From Ardenticatenaceae bacterium (lineage in GTDB: Bacteria; Chloroflexota; Anaerolineae; Promineifilales; Promineifilaceae): 64,000 nt of DNA. The stretch's first letter is position 1. Every line of letters starts with the position of its first letter. The position numbers and the translations under genes are program-made. The notes beneath the pieces are model-generated. The model worked only from the letters and a program-made list of their open reading frames with translations. It did no database searches and was not told the origin of the DNA. The DNA lies in assembly GCA_020634215.1 (NCBI GenBank), contig JACKCD010000003.1:112079-176078 (forward strand), read 5' to 3'. Positions 58,065-64,000 of this stretch are shown here, piece by piece.

Positions 58065-58790
58065 CTACCACAGCAGAAAAATCCCGATGACGACCAAAAA
58101 CAGATAAACCAAACGGCCGAAAAGTGCTGCCGGAATGTGGTGGTGCAGCTTGCGGCCGCTGTAAAGTGCCAGCAGTGCCATCGGAGTAGCAATGGCCGCA
58201 AGCTGGAACAGATTAACCGACCACATACCCGCTGCCGCATGGCCGATGGCAGTGAGCAGCCCCACGGGGAGAAAGTAAGCTTGCAGCGTGGCGCGGAATT
58301 GGTCGGGTGTCCAGCGGGAGAGGATGCCGTACATGACGATGGGGGGACCGTTGGTGTTGTACGCCCCGCTGAGGATGCCGGAGATGAAGCCAAACAGATA
58401 GATGAGCCAGGGGTGGCGCAGGGTAGGCAGGCTGGGCGTGAAAAGATTGTATAGGCCAAAAAGAATGAGCAGTACGCCCAGAAGACCCAGTATGAGCCGC
58501 TCGGGGGCAACATTGACGAGCCATAGGCCGAGAGGGATGCCGCAAGCGGAGGCAAGGATGAGGTGGCCGGCCGCCCGAAACTGGATATCGCGCCAACTTT
58601 TGCTGAGAAAAACGGCCGTGTAGACCAGGCTCACCAGGGCAAACAGCGGTGCTGCCACCCGTACCCCCGCCACCAGCGACAGCAGCGGCATTGCCAATAA
58701 AGCATCGCCAAAGCCGACGGTGGCGCGGGTGAAGGCGGCCAGAAAGAAGATAGCGGCGATGAGGAGGGTTGTTGAAAGGGTGAACTGCAT
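58065..58790 (-). CDS. TauE/SafE family sulfite/organosulfur anion exporter-like protein
   Basis: A 241-residue protein with about eight membrane helices. The N-terminal repeat starts IFFLAAFTRATVGFGDALLAMPLL, and the second half contains the matching GFISGILSGAYNTNGPPIVMYG. These paired segments are typical of the TauE/SafE family of anion exporters (sulfite, sulfoacetate). The start at 58790 matches family N-termini; the frame upstream is open but lacks similarity. Substrate unknown. Confidence 0.85.
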   Translation of the reverse strand: MQFTLSTTLLIAAIFFLAAFTRATVGFGDALLAMPLLSLVAGVRVAAPLFALVSLVYTAVFLSKSWRDIQFRAAGHLILASACGIPLGLWLVNVAPERLILGLLGVLLILFGLYNLFTPSLPTLRHPWLIYLFGFISGILSGAYNTNGPPIVMYGILSRWTPDQFRATLQAYFLPVGLLTAIGHAAAGMWSVNLFQLAAIATPMALLALYSGRKLHHHIPAALFGRLVYLFLVVIGIFLLW

Positions 58791-58909
58791 TCTGTGTTCC
58801 TTTGCGCAAAAAAGCGAGATTATAGAGCAAGTTTTTGATTGCGGGAAACCCTGCTCGACATCCCCCCATAACATGATACGATTCACGGGTTGATAAGGAG
58901 ACCATCCAC

Positions 58910-60697
58910 ATGACCCGACGTGAATTCAGTGTGGCCGATGCCTATGTTTATGATCACCGCTCCTCCCTGCGTTGGCTGCAATCCCATATCCAGCGTTATC
59001 CCCTGCTGCTGACGACGTTTTTGCTGACTACCCTGGGCATGGCAAGCTCGCAAAGTTTATCGGCCGTTGCCGTGGGCAATGCCTTTGACACGGTGCTAGG
59101 TGGCGGAGATGCCGCTGCTCTGACAATAGCTGCTCTCTATGTCGTGGCTGCCTATCTGGGTTACGGGCTGTTCGACATCGTCAACAGCTTTGCCATTCGT
59201 GTGCTGGCGCAGCGGGTGGAGCGCAACACCCGTGACGAGCTGTATTTGAGTTTATTGAGCAAGAGCCAGACCTTTCACGGCCGGCAACGCGTGGGTGATC
59301 TCATGGCGCGGGCCACCAACGACGTGCAGCAGCTTGGACTATTTATCAGCCCGGCGTTGGGCATGACCATTGAGTCTATCCTGACGCTCATCATTCCCCT
59401 CGTTACCATTGCCACGCTGGATGTCAAGCTGCTGGTGGTGCCGCTGCTGTTCCTGCTGGGGGTAACGTTGGCACTGCGCCAGTTTAACAACAATTTGCGC
59501 CCCATTGCCGACCAACTGCGGGCTACGTTTGGGCAAATGAACGCGGGGCTGGCCGAAACCATTAGCGGGATTGAGGTGGTTAAAGGGTTTGCCCAGGAGC
59601 CGGCCGAAGAAGACCAGTTTTCCCACAACGCCCGCGCCTATCGCAACGCCTTTGTCCGCGAGGGTGAGGTGACGGCCAAATATTTGCCGCTGTTGCTTTA
59701 TGGGTTGGCAATTGGCCTGGCCTTTGGCCATGCCCTGTTTTTGTTCCAGCGAGGGGAAATTTCGGTGGGGCAGGTGATTACTTACATGGCGTTGCTGGGC
59801 ACGCTGCGGACACCGCTGCGCTTTTTGCTGCGTACTTCTTCTGTGATTCAGCAGAGCATGGCGAGCGCCCACCGTATTTTGGAGATGATTTTGACGGAGA
59901 CGGAGCTGGATGAAAACAGCGAGGGGGTGGCACAACCCATGGTGGGGGATATTGTGTTTGAAAGGGTTCACTTTGGCTATGGCGAGGAGAAGGATGATGC
60001 GATGGCACTCAACAATATTTCGTTTCATGCTCGGCCGGGGCAAACGGTGGCGATTGTAGGGCAGACGGGGGCGGGGAAAAGCACGCTGACCAAGCTGCTG
60101 AACCGCACCTTTGACACCAGCAGTGGCCGGGTGTTGATTGACGGGGTGGACGTACGTGACTGGAGTTTGGACAGTTTGCGGGCGCAAATTGGCACGATTG
60201 AGCAGGATATTTTTCTGTTTTCACGCTCTATTGCCGAAAATATTGCCTTTGGGGCGCGAACGGCCGTTTCGCAGGCGCAAATTGAGGCAGCAGCGCAAGA
60301 AGCGCAAGCCCATGACTTTATTATGGGGTTTCCCAATGGGTATGAGACGGTGATTGGGGAGCGCGGGGTGATGTTATCAGGGGGGCAGCGGCAGCGGCTG
60401 GCAATTGCGCGGGCGTTTCTCAGCGACCCGCGTATTTTGGTGCTGGATGATTCGACAAGCGCGATTGACTCGAACACGGAAGACCAGATTCAGCGGGCGA
60501 TGCGGCGCATTTTGCAGGGGCGAACGACGCTGCTGATTACGCACCGGCTGTCGCAGATTCGCAGTGCGGATTTGATTTTGTTGATGAAAAACGGCCGTTT
60601 ACTCACCCACGGCACTCACGACGAACTCATGACCCACAGCCTGGTTTATCGGCAAATTTTTATCCCTGAAGAGCGGAGATTGGAGATTGGGGATTGA
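58910..60697 (+). CDS. ABC exporter half-transporter with degenerate Walker B
   Basis: A 595-residue half-transporter: six membrane helices (residues 30-320), then a nucleotide-binding domain. Walker A GQTGAGKST is near residue 384, the signature LSGGQRQR near 489 and the H-loop THRL near 545. Walker B reads LVLDDST: the catalytic Glu is Asp. The next gene encodes a partner with a normal Glu, so the two should form a heterodimer with one degenerate ATP site. The tail (EERRLEIGD) is read from an ATTGGAGATTGG repeat. Substrate unknown; lipid or drug export is typical. Confidence 0.9.
   Translation: MTRREFSVADAYVYDHRSSLRWLQSHIQRYPLLLTTFLLTTLGMASSQSLSAVAVGNAFDTVLGGGDAAALTIAALYVVAAYLGYGLFDIVNSFAIRVLAQRVERNTRDELYLSLLSKSQTFHGRQRVGDLMARATNDVQQLGLFISPALGMTIESILTLIIPLVTIATLDVKLLVVPLLFLLGVTLALRQFNNNLRPIADQLRATFGQMNAGLAETISGIEVVKGFAQEPAEEDQFSHNARAYRNAFVREGEVTAKYLPLLLYGLAIGLAFGHALFLFQRGEISVGQVITYMALLGTLRTPLRFLLRTSSVIQQSMASAHRILEMILTETELDENSEGVAQPMVGDIVFERVHFGYGEEKDDAMALNNISFHARPGQTVAIVGQTGAGKSTLTKLLNRTFDTSSGRVLIDGVDVRDWSLDSLRAQIGTIEQDIFLFSRSIAENIAFGARTAVSQAQIEAAAQEAQAHDFIMGFPNGYETVIGERGVMLSGGQRQRLAIARAFLSDPRILVLDDSTSAIDSNTEDQIQRAMRRILQGRTTLLITHRLSQIRSADLILLMKNGRLLTHGTHDELMTHSLVYRQIFIPEERRLEIGD
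60671..60697. repeat. ATTGGAGATTGGGG tract at the end of the first ABC gene
   Basis: Tandem GGAGATTGG units form the last codons of the ABC gene. No complementary arm is found close by, so this is a half element. Confidence 0.55.
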
Positions 60698-60742
60698 ATG
60701 GTTGGCTTTTTGGGAGTTCAGAGGGTTGACGCGCTTTGAATG

Positions 60743-60796
60743 TGGTGCGTGGTGCGTAGCAAATGGGTTTTCTGACGCACTACGCACCACGCACCA
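60743..60796. repeat. Perfect 17-bp GTGCGTGG hairpin between the two ABC genes
   Basis: Arms 60743-60759 and 60780-60796 (TGGTGCGTGGTGCGTAG and its exact complement) lie between the two half-transporter genes. It may tune their relative expression. Confidence 0.75.
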
Positions 60797-60853
60797 AATC
60801 CGCCAACCCACGAGATCCAAAAGACCCTTTTGATTTTTCCATAAGGAACACCT

Positions 60854-62656
60854 ATGCATTTAACAGGCGGACTCAACCCTGAAGAATATGACCGCAGCTA
60901 CAGCGACCGCGAACTGGTGCGGCGTATTGCTGCTTATTTTCGCCCCCACTGGAGCAAGGTGCTGCTGGTGGCCTTCATGGTCACGCTCATCTCGCTTACC
61001 GCCACCATCACCCCTGTCATCATTTCGCGTGGCATTGACCTGCTATCGGGCAACCCGCAGCTACAGCTTTTGCTGGCTCTGGCCGCCGTGGTGACGGTGC
61101 TGGGGGCGTTGGGCTGGCTGTTCAACTTTGTCCACCTGTGGTTTGCCGCGCAGGCCGTGGGCGATGTGGTGCTGGCACTGCGCGAAGATGCCTTCCGCGC
61201 CGTCATGCGCCGTGACCTGTCCTTTTTTGACCAGTTTGCCTCCGGCCGCATCGTTAGCCGCGTCACTTCCGACACCCAGGATTTTGCCACCGTGGTCACG
61301 CTGACCGTAGACCTGTTGAGCCAGTTGGTGCTGGTGGTGGTGATTGCCGGGGTAATGTTGACGCAAAATGTGCGGCTGGCGCTGATTACCTTTACGGTTG
61401 GCCCTATTGTGGTGGTGATTGCCCTGGTATTTAGGCGGCTGGCGCGGGATGCGATGCAGCAGGCGCAGCGGGCACAGGCTACTGTCAATGCCACGATTCA
61501 GGAAACGATTAGTGGGATTGCTGTTGCTAAGAATTTTCGTCAGGAAGGGGCCATTTACACCGATTTTCAGGCGACCAATGAATTGGCGTATCGGGTGCAG
61601 CTGCGGCGGGTGGTGGTGTTTGGCAGCATTTTTCCGCTGCTGAACACCGTTTCGGGCATGGCGGTGGCGGCTATCATCTATGCTGGGGGGCTAATGGCGA
61701 TCAACCAGGCGGTTTCGGTGGGTGATTGGTATTTGTTTGTGCAGGGACTATCAATCTTTTTCTACCCCATTACCAGCATTGCTTCATTTTGGAGCCAGTT
61801 CCAGCAAGGTCTGGCGGCTAGTGAACGGGTATTTGCGCTAATTGACGATGAGCCGGTGGTGGTGCAAACGGCGCAGGAGCCGGTGGGTCGGCTGCGGGGA
61901 GAGATTGCCTTTGAGCGGGTGACATTTAATTACAGCACGGGGCGCAATGCGGTGCTGCAAGATTTTTCGCTGATGATTCCGGCGGGGGAAACGCTGGCGA
62001 TTGTGGGGCATACGGGGGCGGGAAAGTCGAGTTTGGTGAAGCTGCTGATGCGGTTTTATGAGTTTCAGGCGGGAGATGTGGGCGTAGACGGCCGTTCTAT
62101 TCGTACCCTTGACCTGAGCCAATACCGCCGCCAGCTTGGGCTGGTGCCGCAGGTGCCGTTTTTGTTTTCGGGGACGGTGGCGGACAATATTCGCTACGGC
62201 CGGCCGGGGGCTGATGAAACGGCCGTTTTAACCGCAGCCCGGCAGTTGGGCGACGGTAGTTGGCTCGATGACCTGCCCGAAGGCATCCACACCGACGTGG
62301 GCGAGCGTGGGGCGCGGCTGTCGCTGGGGCAGCGACAGTTGGTGGCACTGGCGCGGGTGCTGCTGCAAGATCCTGCCATTTTGCTGCTGGATGAAGCCAC
62401 CGCCAGCATTGACCCGCTCACCGAAGCGCAGGTGCAAATTGCGCTGGCAACCGTGCTGCGCGGCCGCACCAGCATCGTCATCGCCCATCGCTTGTCCACC
62501 GTGCAGGCGGCAGACCGGATTATTGTGCTGCGCGACGGACAAATTATTGAAGAAGGGGATCATGAGGGGCTGCTGACGGCCGGCGGGCACTATGCCGAAC
62601 TGTACACCACTTATTTTCGTCATCAATCGCTCGATTATCGGCCGTGGGAGAATTAG
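60854..62656 (+). CDS. ABC exporter half-transporter with non-standard signature motif
   Basis: A 600-residue half-transporter with six membrane helices and a nucleotide-binding domain. Walker A GHTGAGKSS is near residue 386 and Walker B LLLDEATAS near 512 has the catalytic Glu. The H-loop is AHRLS. The signature motif reads LSLGQRQ instead of LSGGQ. Because each ATP site joins the Walker motifs of one subunit to the signature of the other, this change falls in the same site as the Asp of the partner subunit. It is preceded by TAAGGAACACCT and shares a transcript with the first half-transporter. Confidence 0.9.
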   Translation: MHLTGGLNPEEYDRSYSDRELVRRIAAYFRPHWSKVLLVAFMVTLISLTATITPVIISRGIDLLSGNPQLQLLLALAAVVTVLGALGWLFNFVHLWFAAQAVGDVVLALREDAFRAVMRRDLSFFDQFASGRIVSRVTSDTQDFATVVTLTVDLLSQLVLVVVIAGVMLTQNVRLALITFTVGPIVVVIALVFRRLARDAMQQAQRAQATVNATIQETISGIAVAKNFRQEGAIYTDFQATNELAYRVQLRRVVVFGSIFPLLNTVSGMAVAAIIYAGGLMAINQAVSVGDWYLFVQGLSIFFYPITSIASFWSQFQQGLAASERVFALIDDEPVVVQTAQEPVGRLRGEIAFERVTFNYSTGRNAVLQDFSLMIPAGETLAIVGHTGAGKSSLVKLLMRFYEFQAGDVGVDGRSIRTLDLSQYRRQLGLVPQVPFLFSGTVADNIRYGRPGADETAVLTAARQLGDGSWLDDLPEGIHTDVGERGARLSLGQRQLVALARVLLQDPAILLLDEATASIDPLTEAQVQIALATVLRGRTSIVIAHRLSTVQAADRIIVLRDGQIIEEGDHEGLLTAGGHYAELYTTYFRHQSLDYRPWEN

Positions 62657-62708
62657 AGATTGGAGATTGGAGATTGATGAAGGTTCATAGTCTCCAATCT
62701 CCAATCTC
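62656..62708. terminator. ATTGGAGATTGGAG hairpin after the ABC operon
   Basis: Arms 62656-62675 and 62689-62708 pair at 19 of 20 positions and are followed by AATCTCTTTTT, so a transcript reading rightward gets a T-tract. It is a likely terminator of the ABC genes. Confidence 0.7.
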
Positions 62709-62815
62709 CCAATCTCTTTTTACGCCAAAACGGTTGCCGCCTGTGGGCAACCTTGTAAAATAGCGGAAACGTCAGACGACTGCCCAATTTTTCAGCTTCA
62801 TATGGAGGTATCAGC

Positions 62816-64000
62816 ATGGAATTTATTTTAAATGGACAGCCTGCAACCTGGGATGGCGACCCAGAACTGCCGCTGCTCACCTATTTGCGTGACGTAGCTG
62901 GAATTACATCCCCCAAGGACGGATGCGCTCCGCAGGCTGCCTGCGGCTGCTGCGCTGTGCAAATTGACGACAAGGCCGTTCTTTCCTGCATTACCCCCAT
63001 GAAAAAGCTGGTGAACGCCCGCATTACCACCACCGAAGGGCTGGGGGATTATCGGCAAAACGTCTTTGCCAACGCCTTTGTTTCCAAAGGGGGCGTGCAG
63101 TGTGGCTTCTGCATTCCCGGCATTGTGATGCAGGCCAACAGCCTGATTGACAAAAACCCTGACCCCAGCCGCGACGACATCGAAAAGGCACTCACCCCGC
63201 ATCTGTGCCGCTGCACTGGCTACAAAAAGATTGTAGATGCCATTAGCTGCGCTGCCGAAGCCATCCGCAAGGAAGAAGAAGTGGAAATGCCGGAGAGCGA
63301 TGGCAAGGTTGGCTCGCGTTATCCCAAATACCAGGCGCAAAAGCTGGTGCTGGGGCAGCATCACTACGTGGACGACATCAAAATGGATGGAATGGCGTTC
63401 GGGGCGCTCAAATTTAGCGACCATCCCCGTGCCAAAGTGGTTGCCATTGACAGCAGCGCCGCCGCAGCACTCGACGGCGTGGTTCGCATTTTTACGGCGG
63501 CTGATGTGCCTGGCGACCGTTTTATTGGGTTGATTAGACAAGATTGGCCGCTGATGATTGCCGAGGGAGAGGTTACGCGCTATTTGGGTGACGTGCTGGC
63601 GGGGGTGGTGGCTACTTCGGAAGCGGTGGCACGGCAGGCCGTTGAGCTAATTAAGGTGGAGTACGAGGTGCTGGAGCCAATTACCGATATGCACCAGGCG
63701 ATGACGGCCGACAGCCCCTCGGTTCACGGCAACGGCAGCAACATTCTGTCTCGCACCGTCACCAACCGGGGGGATGTGGCGGCCAGCAAAGCGGCTTCGG
63801 CCTACACGGCACACGGTGTTTTCCAAACGCAGATGATTGAGCATGGCTTTATGGAGCCGGAGTGTGCCATTGCTTACCCCGCAGGTGACGGCATTGAAGT
63901 GCTGTCGCAGGGGCAGGGAGTGTATGAAGACCGGACGCAGATTAAAAAGCTGCTGGGACTGCCGCAGGAGAAGGTGCGGGTGAAGCTGGTTTCCAACGGC
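62816..64000 (+). CDS. Fused molybdenum hydroxylase (xanthine dehydrogenase-like), cut by window edge
   Basis: 395 codons are visible, open to the right edge. Residues 1-80 are a plant-type 2Fe-2S domain (Cys37, Cys43, Cys46, Cys58) and residues 85-155 the second 2Fe-2S domain (VQCGFC, Cys96 and Cys99; HLCRCTG, Cys131 and Cys133). The molybdopterin domain begins near 175 (HYVDDIKMDGMAFGALKFSDHP). The two parts are separate subunits in most xanthine dehydrogenases; the fusion resembles selenium-dependent xanthine dehydrogenase-type proteins. The first cluster has one extra residue between Cys37 and Cys43. TGGAGGT lies eight bases upstream. The substrate is probably a purine or N-heterocycle (inference). 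Confidence 0.85.
   Translation, partial: MEFILNGQPATWDGDPELPLLTYLRDVAGITSPKDGCAPQAACGCCAVQIDDKAVLSCITPMKKLVNARITTTEGLGDYRQNVFANAFVSKGGVQCGFCIPGIVMQANSLIDKNPDPSRDDIEKALTPHLCRCTGYKKIVDAISCAAEAIRKEEEVEMPESDGKVGSRYPKYQAQKLVLGQHHYVDDIKMDGMAFGALKFSDHPRAKVVAIDSSAAAALDGVVRIFTAADVPGDRFIGLIRQDWPLMIAEGEVTRYLGDVLAGVVATSEAVARQAVELIKVEYEVLEPITDMHQAMTADSPSVHGNGSNILSRTVTNRGDVAASKAASAYTAHGVFQTQMIEHGFMEPECAIAYPAGDGIEVLSQGQGVYEDRTQIKKLLGLPQEKVRVKLVSNG

Larger units (their letters stand above)
963..62226. repeat. Highly iterated palindrome ACGGCCGT (mostly AACGGCCGTT), about 110 copies
   Basis: A hand count gives roughly 110 copies of ACGGCCGT across the window, most within the longer AACGGCCGTT. At this base composition about two would be expected. 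Copies lie mainly inside genes of both strands and in all three frames, reading as Thr-Ala-Val, Asn-Gly-Arg or Arg-Pro-(Phe). They are absent from the AT-rich islands (9346-9915, 13550-14871, 25598-25879, 52155-53437) and scarce in 37.2-40.2 kb. First and last copies are at 963 and 62219. Confidence 0.93.

Noticed and set aside
963..62226. The ACGGCCGT copies as binding sites of an ordinary transcription factor
   Set aside because: Most copies lie inside coding regions, in all frames and on both strands, about one per 600 bases. That does not fit promoter-specific control.
1..64000. tRNA, rRNA, transposase, integrase and phage genes
   Set aside because: I looked for these along both strands and saw none. 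A tRNA scan with software could still find one in a gap.

Overview
The window looks like chromosomal DNA from a GC-rich bacterium. By eye it is about 58-60% G+C. The organism is most likely a member of the Chloroflexota, near Anaerolineae/Ardenticatenia. This is an inference from the gene mix: a BTAD-ATPase regulator, TadE/TadG-type pseudopilins, F420/PPOX-type oxidoreductases, an orphan roadblock protein, 'regulator propeller' proteins and many secreted proteins with Pro/Thr-rich stalks. No rRNA, tRNA, CRISPR array, transposase or phage gene was seen. 59 protein genes are called; those at both edges are cut.

Layout. 1-3.7 kb (minus): the housekeeping run scpB-rluB-cmk, then a 2-hydroxyacid dehydrogenase and the start of a DUF512 radical-SAM protein. 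3.8-10.4 kb (plus): M20 dipeptidase, LysM lipoprotein, MTA/SAH deaminase-like amidohydrolase, ADP-ribosylglycohydrolase, an unknown gene and a PPOX protein. 10.4-13.4 kb (minus): GH99-like/LysM surface protein and SppA. 13.4-14.9 kb: an AT-richer island of three unknown small genes. 14.9-21.2 kb (plus): carbonic anhydrase, TMEM175-like channel, phosphatase, metallophosphoesterase and a 1208-residue propeller protein. 21.3-23.4 kb (minus): MBL hydrolase and AzlCD exporter. 23.6-27.1 kb (plus): a carnitine-catabolism-like set (BKACE, 3-hydroxyacyl-CoA dehydrogenase, acyl-CoA dehydrogenase). 27.1-31.7 kb (minus): amidohydrolase, RsmA, Eis-like acetyltransferase, MFS pump. 32-37 kb: surface lipoprotein, CPBP protease, LysM protein, nitroreductase, YbaK and a clan-A glycosidase. 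37.2-44.8 kb (minus): a TadE/TadG surface-protein cluster that includes a TadE domain fused to tandem Ig-like repeats. 45-49.4 kb (plus): BTAD-ATPase regulator, nagA, a sugar-phosphate SIS deaminase and a roadblock protein. 49.4-52 kb: pyrG and an APH-like kinase. 52.1-53.4 kb: an AT-rich Panacea/Fic toxin-antitoxin-like pair. 53.4-64 kb: TIM-barrel isomerase, MFS protein, glycosidase, small basic protein, TauE/SafE, a heterodimeric ABC exporter and a fused molybdenum hydroxylase that runs off the right edge.

Two genome-scale signals dominate. First, the palindrome ACGGCCGT, usually as AACGGCCGTT, occurs roughly 110 times by hand count, where about two are expected by chance. It lies mostly inside genes and in all three reading frames, like the cyanobacterial HIP1 element, and it is missing from the AT-rich islands. 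Second, many intergenic gaps hold long imperfect inverted repeats built from short tandem units. Similar material also sits in frame inside several coding sequences (azlC, a metallophosphoesterase, the BTAD regulator and a GH99-like protein).
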